Origin: Thermococcus henrietii | Lineage (GTDB): Archaea > Methanobacteriota_B > Thermococci > Thermococcales > Thermococcaceae | Assembly (NCBI RefSeq): GCF_900198835.1 | Contig: NZ_LT900021.1 | Span: 930,001 to 994,000 of the forward strand | Length of the DNA stretch: 64,000 nucleotides | Direction: 5' to 3' | Shown here: positions 50,721 to 59,205 of the stretch, piece after piece | How positions within the stretch are numbered: the stretch's first letter is position 1 | Layout: each line of letters starts with the position of its first letter | The notes under the pieces: model-generated | What the model was told of the DNA's origin: nothing | The model's database searches: none | What the model saw: only the letters and a program-made list of their open reading frames with translations | Made by a program: the position numbers and the translations under genes

Positions 50721-52598
50721 ATGGACGCCCTTGAAAAGCTTAGGGAACTCCTCCCCGAGGAACAGTTTGAGAAAGTTAAGGCGATAGACAACCCCGAGCT
50801 TCACGCTTTTTTGGCGGAGTGGATTGAGTGGCTCGAGCCGAGCAAGGTCTTCGTCTGCACCGACAGCGAAGAGGACGAGCAGTACGTCCGCTGGAAGGCC
50901 CTCTACTACGGCGAGGAAAAGATGCTCGAAACGCCGAACCACACGGTCCACTACGACAACTACTACGACCAGGCCAGGGACAAGGCCAACACCAAGCTCC
51001 TCGTTCCGGGTGGAAAGGAGATACCCTTCCTCAACACCAAGGACCGCGACGAGGGCCTGAAGGAGATTAGGGAGCTCATGAAGGGTGTCATGAAAGGCAA
51101 GGAGCTCTTCATCTGCTTCTTCGTTCTCGGACCTAGAAACTCCGTGTTCACGATTCCCGCCGTTCAGCTCACCGACTCGGCCTACGTTGCCCACTCCGAG
51201 TTCATACTCTACAGGAAGGGCTACGAGGAGTTCAAGCGCCTCGGAAGGAACGCCAAGTTCTTCCGCTTCGTTCACAGTGAGGGGGAGCTCGACGAGAGGA
51301 AGACGAGCAAGAACCTGGACAGGAGGAGGATTTACATTGACCTCGTGGACGACACGGTCTACTCCGTCAACACCCAGTACGGCGGCAACACGATCGGCCT
51401 TAAAAAGCTCGCCTTCAGGCTCACCATCCAGAAGGCGGTCAGGGAGGGCTGGCTCAGCGAGCACATGTTCCTCATGCGCGTGAACGGCCCGAACGGCAGG
51501 AAGACCTACTTCACGGGTGCCTATCCGAGCATGTGCGGCAAAACATCCACCGCCATGATTCCCTGGGAGAACATCGTCGGCGATGATCTGAGCTTTATAA
51601 TACCCGTGAACGGCGTCGCCCGCGGTGCCAACGTTGAGAAGGGCGTCTTCGGCATAATTCAGGGCGTCAACCCCGAGGACGACCCGATAATCTGGAAGGT
51701 TCTCCACTCTCCGGTCGAGATAATCTTCTCGAACGTCCTCGTCAAGGACGGGAAGCCCTACTGGAACGAAATGGGCGTTGAAATTCCTGATGAGGGGGAG
51801 AACCACAGCGGAAGGTGGTGGAGGGGCAAGAGGGACGCGGAAGGAAACGAGATACCGCCGAGTCACAAAAACGCGCGCTTTACGGTTTCTCTCGAGCACT
51901 TCCCGAACGTTGACCTTGAAGCCTTGGAGAACCCGTGCGGTGTGGAAGTCGGCGGAATGATTTTCGGCGGCCGCGATAAGGACACCTGGCCCCCGGTGAG
52001 GGAAGCCTTTGACTGGAAGCACGGAGTGGTAACGATGGGCGCCTCGCTTGAGAGCGAGACGACGGCGGCGACCCTTGGGAAGGAAGGCGTTAGGGCCTTT
52101 AATCCGATGGCCATACTCGACTTCATGAGCGTCCCGCTCGGCGAGTACATCGAGAACTACCTGAGGTTCGGCGAGAAGCTGAGAAAAGCGCCGAAGATAT
52201 TCGCCGTCAACTACTTCCTCCGCGACGAGAACGGCAACTGGCTCAACCACAAGCTCGACAAAGCGGTGTGGCTCAAGTGGATGGAGCTGAGGGTTCACGG
52301 CGACGTTGATGCAATCGAGACGCCGATAGGCTACATTCCCAAGTACGAGGACTTGGCAAGGCTCTTCAAGGAGGTTCTCAACAAGGACTACAGCAGGGAA
52401 GCCTACGAGAAGCAGTTCACGATAAGGGTTCCAGAACTGCTTGCGAAGATTGAGCGCATAGAGAAAATCTACCGCGAGAAGGTCAGGGAAGTTCCCGAGG
52501 AGCTCTTCCAAGTTCTCGAGGAGGAGAGGAAGAGACTCCTTGAGGCAAGGGAGAAGTACGGCGACTACATAAGCCCGTTCGCGCTTGAGGGCGCATGA
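50721..52598 (+). CDS. pckG: Phosphoenolpyruvate carboxykinase (GTP)
   Basis: A 625-residue GTP-dependent PEPCK interconverting oxaloacetate and PEP. TAYPSMCGKTS in the form AYPSMCGKTSTAMIPWE near residue 270 is the P-loop with the reactive Cys, followed by GDDLSFI with metal ligands. RGVFGIIQGVNPEDDP-type sequence (KGVFGIIQGVNPEDDP) and the ENHSGRWWRGKRDAEG region are typical. I chose ATG 50721 since GGAGGCG is eight bases upstream; ATG 50706 has no such site. A TATA-like ctttaaatag lies at about 50679-50688. No glycolytic motif is seen in its promoter. Confidence 0.95.
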   Translation: MDALEKLRELLPEEQFEKVKAIDNPELHAFLAEWIEWLEPSKVFVCTDSEEDEQYVRWKALYYGEEKMLETPNHTVHYDNYYDQARDKANTKLLVPGGKEIPFLNTKDRDEGLKEIRELMKGVMKGKELFICFFVLGPRNSVFTIPAVQLTDSAYVAHSEFILYRKGYEEFKRLGRNAKFFRFVHSEGELDERKTSKNLDRRRIYIDLVDDTVYSVNTQYGGNTIGLKKLAFRLTIQKAVREGWLSEHMFLMRVNGPNGRKTYFTGAYPSMCGKTSTAMIPWENIVGDDLSFIIPVNGVARGANVEKGVFGIIQGVNPEDDPIIWKVLHSPVEIIFSNVLVKDGKPYWNEMGVEIPDEGENHSGRWWRGKRDAEGNEIPPSHKNARFTVSLEHFPNVDLEALENPCGVEVGGMIFGGRDKDTWPPVREAFDWKHGVVTMGASLESETTAATLGKEGVRAFNPMAILDFMSVPLGEYIENYLRFGEKLRKAPKIFAVNYFLRDENGNWLNHKLDKAVWLKWMELRVHGDVDAIETPIGYIPKYEDLARLFKEVLNKDYSREAYEKQFTIRVPELLAKIERIEKIYREKVREVPEELFQVLEEERKRLLEAREKYGDYISPFALEGA

Positions 52599-52626
52599 CT
52601 TCTTCTTTTCTCCTTTCGTCGAACGC

Positions 52627-53703
52627 CTAACTAAACTGTTCTTCTTTTTGGGAGTGTTCGTGAGTTTTCAGTGAATTAACTCCCCACCAACCAATCACAA
52701 AGGCTGAGGCGGAATGAACGTCCAAACCCAATCCCCGAGCAAATTCCCGCCCTAATTTTGAGGAACCGGCAGGATTAACCAGATAGACCTCAAAACCCCT
52801 CTTCAACGCCATAACAACACCATACTCAAGAAGTTCTTTCTTAGCAAAAGTTGACGCCTTACGATTTCCTTTCCTTGAAGTCGTTGCCTTTCCGTTTTTC
52901 CTCTTAATCCTCCCCAAATCCTCGAAGAACACGACCCTAACACCATGATAAAACGCATAATCCAGCAATCGAGCAAGAGCCTTTAGCCTCAAATCCCGAG
53001 CCCTCCTGTTCGAGAACCCCGGAGAATTAACTCCCGGAAAATGCTCAACCTTAACGTCCCGAATAATCCCCCTCTCATCGAGAATAACCATATTCACCCT
53101 GTCCGAATTCAAATCAAATCCAGCGTAAAGCTTTCCATTAGCAGTCCTCCCGTAGTGTTTAAGATAAACCTCGAAAGGCACCTGAACATGAAGATAAACC
53201 TTCCCATTCCGAAGAACAACCTGCACGCCGTATTTGAACTTTTGAGCATCCAAAAGGACAGGAAGAAACTTCCCAGCGGTCTTCATCTTAAAGTTTAGCC
53301 ATTCACCGTTCGAGCGGATTCTAACGTTCAACCCTTCAATCTTCACGTTCCTGTTCCCCTTCTCGTTCTCCTTGGGTTTGCTGATGAGGAATTTCGACTT
53401 CAAGTGAATGTGTCTCGGATTCCCACCGTTTTGCTCTGCCCCCTTTAACAGCATTTTAGCATAATCCCACGCGCTGTCAGAATACCACCAGTTATTGAGA
53501 ACCAGCCGAGAAACTTCCTTTACACCCTCGCTCTTCTTGACTCCCTTGAGCTGGAGTCTTATCGCCAGTTCGACGGCTCTTTTGAATTTTTCAGTCAAGA
53601 GAGCGAGTTTCAGGTAGTCTTTCTGTCTTTCTGGTTCGAGTTTTGTTTTGATTGTGATGTAATTCACTTCCGCTCGGTGGGTTTTTCGTGTTTTTCGAGC
53701 CAT
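52627..53703 (-). CDS. TnpB-like RuvC-fold protein (IS200/IS605 accessory family) lacking the zinc finger
   Basis: A 358-residue protein of the TnpB family, the RNA-guided nuclease of IS200/IS605 elements. The RuvC residues seem to be kept: YAGFDLNSDRVNMV (Asp), VVFFEDLGRI (Glu) and LGLDVHSASAFVIGW (Asp). Normally CxxC...CxxC follows VNPA in this family; here VNPAGSSKLGREFARGLGLD runs straight to the last Asp, so the zinc finger is gone. No TnpA transposase is adjacent. ATG 53703 lies within the end of an upstream RHH gene. It may be a domesticated or immobile relative. Composition is lower in G+C than the neighbours. Confidence 0.8.
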   Translation of the reverse strand: MARKTRKTHRAEVNYITIKTKLEPERQKDYLKLALLTEKFKRAVELAIRLQLKGVKKSEGVKEVSRLVLNNWWYSDSAWDYAKMLLKGAEQNGGNPRHIHLKSKFLISKPKENEKGNRNVKIEGLNVRIRSNGEWLNFKMKTAGKFLPVLLDAQKFKYGVQVVLRNGKVYLHVQVPFEVYLKHYGRTANGKLYAGFDLNSDRVNMVILDERGIIRDVKVEHFPGVNSPGFSNRRARDLRLKALARLLDYAFYHGVRVVFFEDLGRIKRKNGKATTSRKGNRKASTFAKKELLEYGVVMALKRGFEVYLVNPAGSSKLGREFARGLGLDVHSASAFVIGWWGVNSLKTHEHSQKEEQFS

Positions 53704-53825
53704 AATTCAATAGCCTCCGTTATGGCCATTCCAAGAGCACCCTTTTTAACTCCATAAACGTCGAGGATTTTCTTTCGGAACTTAACTTCCAGCTCGTCCG
53801 GGATTTTCACGGTGATGACACCCAT
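53664..53825 (-). CDS. Ribbon-helix-helix (CopG-like) small protein overlapping TnpB
   Basis: A 53-residue protein. ITVKIPDELEVKFRKKILDV is the RHH beta strand and first helix, and GALGMAITEAIELWLEKHEK is the second helix. Such proteins are DNA-binding dimers, often antitoxins or autorepressors. The stop lies 40 bases inside tnpB in another frame, so translation is coupled. ATG 53825 has a weak GGTG eight bases upstream. Paired TATA-like repeats directly upstream may be its operator. Confidence 0.82.
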   Translation of the reverse strand: MGVITVKIPDELEVKFRKKILDVYGVKKGALGMAITEAIELWLEKHEKPTERK

Positions 53826-53833
53826 TGTATTCA

Positions 53834-53873
53834 CCAAAATACTTAAATACTTGTTTACTTAAATAGTTTTTGG
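53834..53873. promoter_or_regulatory. Shared TATA-rich repeat between RHH gene and candidate RNA
   Basis: TACTTAAATA occurs twice (53840-53849 and 53856-53865), 16 bp apart, framed by CCAAAA (53834-53839) and TTTTGG (53868-53873). Read to the left the repeat gives a TATA box for the RHH-tnpB pair; read to the right it gives one for the structured region beginning near 53885. It is a natural binding site for the RHH protein. Confidence 0.55.
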
Positions 53874-53884
53874 TAATGATGCCG

Positions 53885-54088
53885 GCCCGGTGAAGTCAGT
53901 GAGCTAGGCGAGGTGGAGGGCTGGCTGAACCCTGTGGGTGTTCGGGCGACCCGTTCCGCCGGAGTGTGCTGAAAGAGTAAGGAGAGTTGGGCGGGGCGGT
54001 CTAAGTCTGGGCACCCGCAGTAGCTCGGGGAATGAATCTCTACGTGGGCACACAAAAACTCACGTAGAGAAGACCCCGAGCGACAGGG
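53885..54088 (+). ncRNA. Candidate structured RNA of about 200 nt
   Basis: The region is very G+C-rich, has no credible coding frame, and begins about 25 bases after a TATA-like ttaaata. It ends in gcgacagggttttt, a T-run like an archaeal terminator. The 3' domain is a strong stem: CTCGGGG (54024-54030) pairs with CCCCGAG (54074-54080), and TCTCTACGTG (54037-54046) pairs perfectly with CACGTAGAGA (54061-54070). Smaller stems include CGGGCGACCCG and CCCTGTGGG. An ACA lies two bases after the lower stem, as in H/ACA guides, but a K-turn was not found. I could not match it to RNase P or SRP RNA. Alternatives are a leader of the phosphorylase gene or a transposon end. Confidence 0.5.
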
Positions 54089-54112
54089 TTTTTAAGGTTC
54101 GCGAGAAATTAG

Positions 54113-54129
54113 TATCACCCATGATGATA
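54113..54129 (+). promoter_or_regulatory. Thermococcales glycolytic motif (TGM) candidate before maltodextrin phosphorylase
   Basis: TATCAC-CCATG-ATGATA matches TATCAC-N5-GTGATA at 11 of 12 fixed positions and lies within GTATCA...TGATAC. It is 20 bp downstream of a TATA-like tttttaag (54089-54096), over the expected transcription start. This is the location from which TrmBL1 represses sugar genes. Confidence 0.65.
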
Positions 54130-54142
54130 CGCGGTGGTTTCT

Positions 54143-56641
54143 ATGGCGAGGGTTGACGAGTGCACTTATGAAACAATTCGTGAGAGACTTCCGAGTCCGC
54201 TCAGGGGGCTCGCTGATTTAGCTTACAACTACTGGTGGAGCTGGAACAGAAGGGCTACGAAGCTCTGGGAAAAGATAGACCCCGAGCACTGGGCCGAGTA
54301 CAAGAACCCTGTGAAGCTTCTCCTCGACACGCCCCCCCACAGGTTCCGCGAGCTCCTTCGTGATGACGACTTCATGAACCTCTACGAGCTCGTCATGGAG
54401 CAGTTTGAGGACTACATGAACCCGGACTCAACTTGGTTTTCGACCAACTATCCAAACTGGGACAAGCCGATTGTGTACCTGTGCATGGAGTACGGCATAA
54501 GCAAGAGCCTCCCCATTTACTCCGGCGGGCTCGGCATCTTGGCCGGCGACCACGTCAAGACCGCGAGCGACCTCGGGCTTCCCTTCATAGCCGTCGGCCT
54601 GCTCTACAAGCACGGCTACTTCCGTCAGGAGATAGACGAAAACGGAAACCAGATTGAGGTTTTCCCGGAGTACAGACCTGAAGAGATGCCGATAAAGCCC
54701 GTCCTCGACAGGAACGGGGAGAGGCTCCTAATTGAGGTGCCGATTGAGGACAGGACGGTCTACGCGAGGGCCTTCGAGGTTCAGGTCGGCAGGGTGAGGA
54801 TTTACCTCCTCGACACGGACGTCCCCGAGAACGGCGAGGACGACAGGAAGATATGCGACTACCTCTACAACGCCGAGATGGACAAGAGGATAAAGCAGGA
54901 AATCCTCCTCGGCATCGGTGGAATGAGGCTGTTAAAAGCCTTGGGAATAGAGCCCGGCGTCGTCCACCTCAACGAGGGGCATCCGGCCTTCGCGAACCTC
55001 CAGAGGATTGCGTGGCTCATGGACGAGGGCCTCACGTCCACCGAGGCGCTGAGCGTCGTCAGGGGAACGACGGTCTTTACGACTCACACGCCCGTTCCGG
55101 CCGGCCACGACAGGTTTCCGATTGAGGAGGTTCGGAAACGACTCGCCAAGTTCCTCGAAGGCAGAGAAGAGCTCCTCGAACTCGGCAGGGAGGGGGACCA
55201 CCTCAACATGACCCTTCTAGCGATTAGAACGTCGAGCTACGTTAACGGTGTCAGCAGACTGCACGCAGAAGTGAGCAGAAGGATGTGGCAGGACCTCTGG
55301 CCTGGAGTTCCGCTCGACGAGATACCCATTGAACCAATAACCAACGGCGTCCACACCATGACGTGGGTTCACAACGAGATGAGGAAGCTCTTCGACCGCT
55401 ACATTGGCAAGGTCTGGCGCGAGCACACGAACCTTGAAGGTATCTGGTACGCGATTGAGAGGATTCCCGATGAAGAGCTCTGGGAAGCCCACCTCGAGGC
55501 TAAGAGGCAGTTCATCGAGCTCCTCAGGAGGAAGGCGATGGAGCGGAACGAGCGCCTCGGAACCGACGACCCGATTCCGGCCATAGACGAGAACGCGCTC
55601 ATAATAGGCTTCGCGAGGCGCTTTGCAACATACAAGCGCGCGGTTCTTCTTCTCACGGACCTTGACAGGCTCAGAAAGCTCCTGAACGACCCGACGAGGC
55701 CCGTCTATATTGTCTTCGGCGGGAAGGCCCACCCCAACGACCTGGGAGGAAAGGAGTTCCTGAGGAGGATTTACGAGGTCAGCAAGATGCCCGAGTTCAG
55801 GGGCAAGATATTCGTCATGGAAAACTACGACATGGGAAGCGCGAGGCTCATGGTTGCTGGTGTTGACGTCTGGCTGAACACGCCGAGACGGCCCCTCGAA
55901 GCCAGCGGAACGAGCGGAATGAAAGCAGGATTGAACGGGGTTTTGAACGCAAGCATCTTCGACGGCTGGTGGGTCGAGGGTTACAACGGAAAGAATGGCT
56001 GGGTCATAGGCGAGGAGAGCACCGAGCCCGAGAGCGAGGCCGACGACATTAAAGATGCTCACGCCCTCTACGACCTCCTTGAGAGGGAGATAATCCCGAC
56101 CTACTATGGCAACAGGCCGAAGTGGATTTACATGATGAAGGAGAGCATAAAGAGCATCGCCCCTCGCTTCAGCACCCACAGGATGGTCAAGGAGTACATG
56201 GACAAGTTCTACTCAAAGGCCATGAGCAACCACATATGGCTCATGAGGGAAAACTACCGGGGCGCGAAGGAGATAGCCGAGTGGAAGGACCGCGTAACCG
56301 AGTCGTGGCCAAAGGTGGGCTTCGTTGACGTCAGGGTTCTGGACGACCGCTCTGGCCTTGAGGTGACGGTTGACCTCGACGGGCTGAAGCCTGAAGACGT
56401 CCGCGTCGAGCTCTACTACGGGGTCAGGGCGGAGGGATACCACATAGAGAGGCCGCACATCGTCGAGCTCAGGCATCCGAAGCGGCTCGAAGGTGGAAAG
56501 TGGCTCTACACCTACCGCGGAAGCGCGCTGAGGCACCTCGGAGACCCCTGCTGGCACTACGCGTTGCGCGTTTACCCGCACCACGAGAAGCTTCCCCACA
56601 AGTTCCTGCTCGGACTTATAAAATGGAGAGGGCTGGATTGA
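54143..56641 (+). CDS. malP: Maltodextrin/glycogen phosphorylase (GT35)
   Basis: An 832-residue phosphorylase that releases glucose-1-phosphate from alpha-glucans. The archaeal short type is recognised by LADLAYNYWWSWN at the N-terminus, CMEYGISKSLPIYSGGLGIL near residue 112, VHLNEGHPAF, GFARRFATYKR, and the PLP-binding RRPLEASGTSGMKAG near residue 595. ATG 54143 has GGTGG five bases ahead. It stands alone between the candidate RNA and gltX, with a TGM-type site in its promoter, which fits regulation by sugar. Confidence 0.94.
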   Translation: MARVDECTYETIRERLPSPLRGLADLAYNYWWSWNRRATKLWEKIDPEHWAEYKNPVKLLLDTPPHRFRELLRDDDFMNLYELVMEQFEDYMNPDSTWFSTNYPNWDKPIVYLCMEYGISKSLPIYSGGLGILAGDHVKTASDLGLPFIAVGLLYKHGYFRQEIDENGNQIEVFPEYRPEEMPIKPVLDRNGERLLIEVPIEDRTVYARAFEVQVGRVRIYLLDTDVPENGEDDRKICDYLYNAEMDKRIKQEILLGIGGMRLLKALGIEPGVVHLNEGHPAFANLQRIAWLMDEGLTSTEALSVVRGTTVFTTHTPVPAGHDRFPIEEVRKRLAKFLEGREELLELGREGDHLNMTLLAIRTSSYVNGVSRLHAEVSRRMWQDLWPGVPLDEIPIEPITNGVHTMTWVHNEMRKLFDRYIGKVWREHTNLEGIWYAIERIPDEELWEAHLEAKRQFIELLRRKAMERNERLGTDDPIPAIDENALIIGFARRFATYKRAVLLLTDLDRLRKLLNDPTRPVYIVFGGKAHPNDLGGKEFLRRIYEVSKMPEFRGKIFVMENYDMGSARLMVAGVDVWLNTPRRPLEASGTSGMKAGLNGVLNASIFDGWWVEGYNGKNGWVIGEESTEPESEADDIKDAHALYDLLEREIIPTYYGNRPKWIYMMKESIKSIAPRFSTHRMVKEYMDKFYSKAMSNHIWLMRENYRGAKEIAEWKDRVTESWPKVGFVDVRVLDDRSGLEVTVDLDGLKPEDVRVELYYGVRAEGYHIERPHIVELRHPKRLEGGKWLYTYRGSALRHLGDPCWHYALRVYPHHEKLPHKFLLGLIKWRGLD

Positions 56642-56647
56642 AAAGAA

Positions 56648-58366
56648 TCACTTGTGGGCGAAAATCGCCCTGACCTTTCCATCTTTTACCTCGTCTATTC
56701 TCACGAAGCCGAAGCGCTCGAACTGGACGACGTCATCAACCTTAACGTCGGCGTCGCTTTCAAGGAGTCCCTCCCTGATGATGAGCTCCTCGCCCTCGGG
56801 AACCCAGACTTCACAGGGCTTGCCCTCGGTGACCCAGTGAACCATCCTCCACCTGTTCTTTCTGGCCACTTCGTAGTCAACGCTGTGGAACCTCGCCTTA
56901 ATGCCGTCCTCGTTCACCTCAAGGATTTCGACGTTGAAGAGGTCCTTAAGGCGAACGAAGTTGCCGGGCTTGAAGAGCTCCATGTCGTCCCTGGAGACGT
57001 AAACCGGTTTTCCGGGGACGAATTTGAGCCTCCTAACGCCCCTCTCCGGGTGGTCTGGATGGAGTGGAATCTCGGCTGTGAATTCCTCGTCGTAGCCCTC
57101 TATGTACATCGGAACCGGGTCGGCGACGAAGAAGTAGCGGTTCGCTATCGGCTCGATTATGCGCCTGTTTATCGCCGCGAGGTTGTCCCAGCTTATTGTT
57201 GTGTCACTCCTCTTAAGCCCAACCTCGATGATTAGCTCCCTTATCGCTTCCGGCCTTATGCCACGCCTCCTCAGGGCCCTAATAGTTCCGAGCCTCGGGT
57301 CGTCCCAGCCGAGGTATTTACCTTCCTCGATGCCCTTCCTCGTCTTGGACTTGCTGAGGATAACACCCTCGATGCTCAGCCTGCCGTGGTGCACCGTGAC
57401 CGGATACTCCCAGCCGAGGTACTCGTAAACGTACCTCTGCCTCGTCTCGTTCTCGGCGTGCTCCTGCCCGCGGAAGATGTGCGTAACGCCAAGCTCGTGG
57501 TCGTCTATGGCGGAGGCGAAGTTGTAGAGGGGCCAGACGCGGTACTTGTTGCCTGTCCTCGGGTGGTCCGGGTTGTCTATTATCCTGAGCGCCGGCCAGT
57601 CCCTGACGGCGGGATTTGGGTGATTGAGGTCGGTCTTTATCCTGACGACCGCTTCGCCCTCCCTGTACTCTCCGTTGAGCATTTTCCTCCAGCGTTCGAG
57701 CTGAACCTCAACCGGCTCGTCCCTGTGGGGGCAGGCTATTCCCTTGTCGCGGAGCTCGCGGAACTTCTCCGGCGGGCAGGTGCAGACGTAGGCCTTGCCC
57801 ATCTTTATCAGCTTCTCGGCGTAGTCGTAGTATATCTCGAGCCTGTCGCTCGCTATGTGTATCTCGTCAATCTTGAAGCCGAGCCACTCAAGGTCCTCCT
57901 TAATCCACTCGTAGAAAATCGGCTCTGGCCTCTTGACCTTGGGGTCGGTGTCGTCGAAGCGGAGTATGAACTTGCCGTCGTACATCCTCGCGTACTCGTG
58001 GCTCAGAATAGCTGCCCTCGCGTTTCCGAGGTGGAAGGCACCGTCGGGGTTGGGCGCGAAGCGGGTGACGACCTTCCCCTTCTCCGCCTTGGGAAGCGGG
58101 GGAAGGCCCTTCTTCTCCTCCTTCTTGGCCTTTTTCTCCTCGAAGAACTCGGGATAAAGTTCTCTCAGCTTCGCCTCCTGCTCCTCAACGGAGAGGTTAT
58201 TCACCTTCTCGACTATCTCGTTCACGAGCGGGATTATCTCCTTGGCTTTTGGCCTCAGCTCGGGGTTCTCACCAAGAACCTTTCCGATGACGGCTTTGGG
58301 GTTCGCCTTTCCCTTGTGGGTGTAGGCGTTGATGAGCGCGTACTTCCAGATTAGCTCCTCCACCAT
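56648..58366 (-). CDS. gltX: Glutamyl-tRNA synthetase (archaeal type)
   Basis: A 572-residue class I synthetase. The HIGH-type motif is PNPDGAFHLGNARAAILSHE near residue 107, and the KMSKS-type loop is VILSKSKTRKG near residue 335. The C-terminal beta-barrel region (after LKFVPGKPVYVSRDDMEL) is of the archaeal/eukaryotic GluRS class, which in archaea also charges tRNA-Gln with Glu. ATG 58366 has GGTGG. It is convergent with malP, with six bases between the stops. Confidence 0.95.
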   Translation of the reverse strand: MVEELIWKYALINAYTHKGKANPKAVIGKVLGENPELRPKAKEIIPLVNEIVEKVNNLSVEEQEAKLRELYPEFFEEKKAKKEEKKGLPPLPKAEKGKVVTRFAPNPDGAFHLGNARAAILSHEYARMYDGKFILRFDDTDPKVKRPEPIFYEWIKEDLEWLGFKIDEIHIASDRLEIYYDYAEKLIKMGKAYVCTCPPEKFRELRDKGIACPHRDEPVEVQLERWRKMLNGEYREGEAVVRIKTDLNHPNPAVRDWPALRIIDNPDHPRTGNKYRVWPLYNFASAIDDHELGVTHIFRGQEHAENETRQRYVYEYLGWEYPVTVHHGRLSIEGVILSKSKTRKGIEEGKYLGWDDPRLGTIRALRRRGIRPEAIRELIIEVGLKRSDTTISWDNLAAINRRIIEPIANRYFFVADPVPMYIEGYDEEFTAEIPLHPDHPERGVRRLKFVPGKPVYVSRDDMELFKPGNFVRLKDLFNVEILEVNEDGIKARFHSVDYEVARKNRWRMVHWVTEGKPCEVWVPEGEELIIREGLLESDADVKVDDVVQFERFGFVRIDEVKDGKVRAIFAHK

Positions 58367-58482
58367 CTTTAACCACCTGTGGGAGAATGGGGAAAGCGGT
58401 TATAAAGGTTAGTCCAAAAATACAAAAGAGAGATAAACCTAAACGTTAAAATCTAGTTTACGAACGTTACGGTGAGGTGACC

Positions 58483-59205
58483 ATGGAGCTTCTGAGCACT
58501 GGAATCAGAAAACTCGACCGTGCAATCGGGGGAGGCCTGATTCCAAACGGCAACCTCTTGATAATTCACAACACCTACTCAACCGGCTGGACAATAGCCT
58601 TTGAGATTATGAGAAATCGAGTTGAGATGGGAGACTTTGGAGTTGTAACGAACACCGTTTTGCCCCTCTCCACGCTGGAAATTGAGCTCGTTCCCTCCGG
58701 CGTTGACCTCCGCACCCTTGGTGAAAGTGGAGACCTGGCAGTCATAGACGTCTTCGGCTCCCTTCACGGTATCAAATACAATGAAGACTTCGTTTACTCC
58801 GGGGAGAACCTCTCAGCAGACACGTTCGTTCCAAAGTATTCAATGCTGTTCAGGACAATTGAACAGGAAAAAATGGGCGACCAGCGGGTTGTTCGCGTGG
58901 ATTTCACACTCGATGGCTTTGCGTTTTTCCTGGGGGAGAGGAACACACTGAGAATATTTCAGAGGTTCATGGCACTTAGTGAAGCAGACGGTAGAGAGTC
59001 CATAAACCTGTGGGTTCTCAACAGGGACAGAACCTCGGAAAAGTTCCTGTCGTGGTTCTCGCTTTACGCCCACTACGTCGTTGAAGTCGTTTCCAGGGAA
59101 GGCATGGGGGAGAGGCTGTACGTGAGAAAAAGCCCCCTGGTGTACACCCCAAAGGAGAAGGGAATGTCAATAGAAAGGGGAAGAAAAGGAGTAATCCTCC
59201 GCTAA
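58483..59205 (+). CDS. RecA/KaiC-fold protein with a degenerate P-loop
   Basis: A 240-residue protein. ELLSTGIRKLDRAIGGGLIP is a typical KaiC/RadA-type start. Where the Walker A loop (GxxGxGKT) should follow, the sequence is IIHNTYSTGWTIAFEI, without Gly-Lys-Thr, so ATP binding is probably lost or unusual. AVIDVFGSLHGIKY has a Walker-B-like Asp. Several such degenerate RecA-like proteins exist in Thermococcales with unknown roles. ATG 58483 has GGTGACC just ahead. It is convergent with dnaG; the stops touch. Confidence 0.72.
   Translation: MELLSTGIRKLDRAIGGGLIPNGNLLIIHNTYSTGWTIAFEIMRNRVEMGDFGVVTNTVLPLSTLEIELVPSGVDLRTLGESGDLAVIDVFGSLHGIKYNEDFVYSGENLSADTFVPKYSMLFRTIEQEKMGDQRVVRVDFTLDGFAFFLGERNTLRIFQRFMALSEADGRESINLWVLNRDRTSEKFLSWFSLYAHYVVEVVSREGMGERLYVRKSPLVYTPKEKGMSIERGRKGVILR

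Noticed and set aside
50661-52511. A 616-codon open frame antisense to PEP carboxykinase
   Set aside because: It is the shadow of a G+C-rich gene with strong codon bias; the protein has low-complexity Val/Leu/Glu/Arg content, no domains, and the sense strand is an unmistakable PEPCK.
52600-53830. A complete IS200/IS605 insertion sequence
   Set aside because: No TnpA gene, no clear end hairpins or target sequence at both sides were seen; only the TnpB-like and RHH genes can be supported.
53885-54088. RNase P RNA, SRP RNA or a tRNA-like gene at the structured region
   Set aside because: I could not find the conserved sequences of RNase P or the helix 8 of SRP RNA, nor a T-arm GGTTCNA; the region remains unassigned.
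53885-54088. Firm H/ACA guide RNA call
   Set aside because: ACA follows a stem with an internal loop, but no K-turn or K-loop for L7Ae is evident and the loop sizes are uneven, so only a candidate ncRNA is reported.
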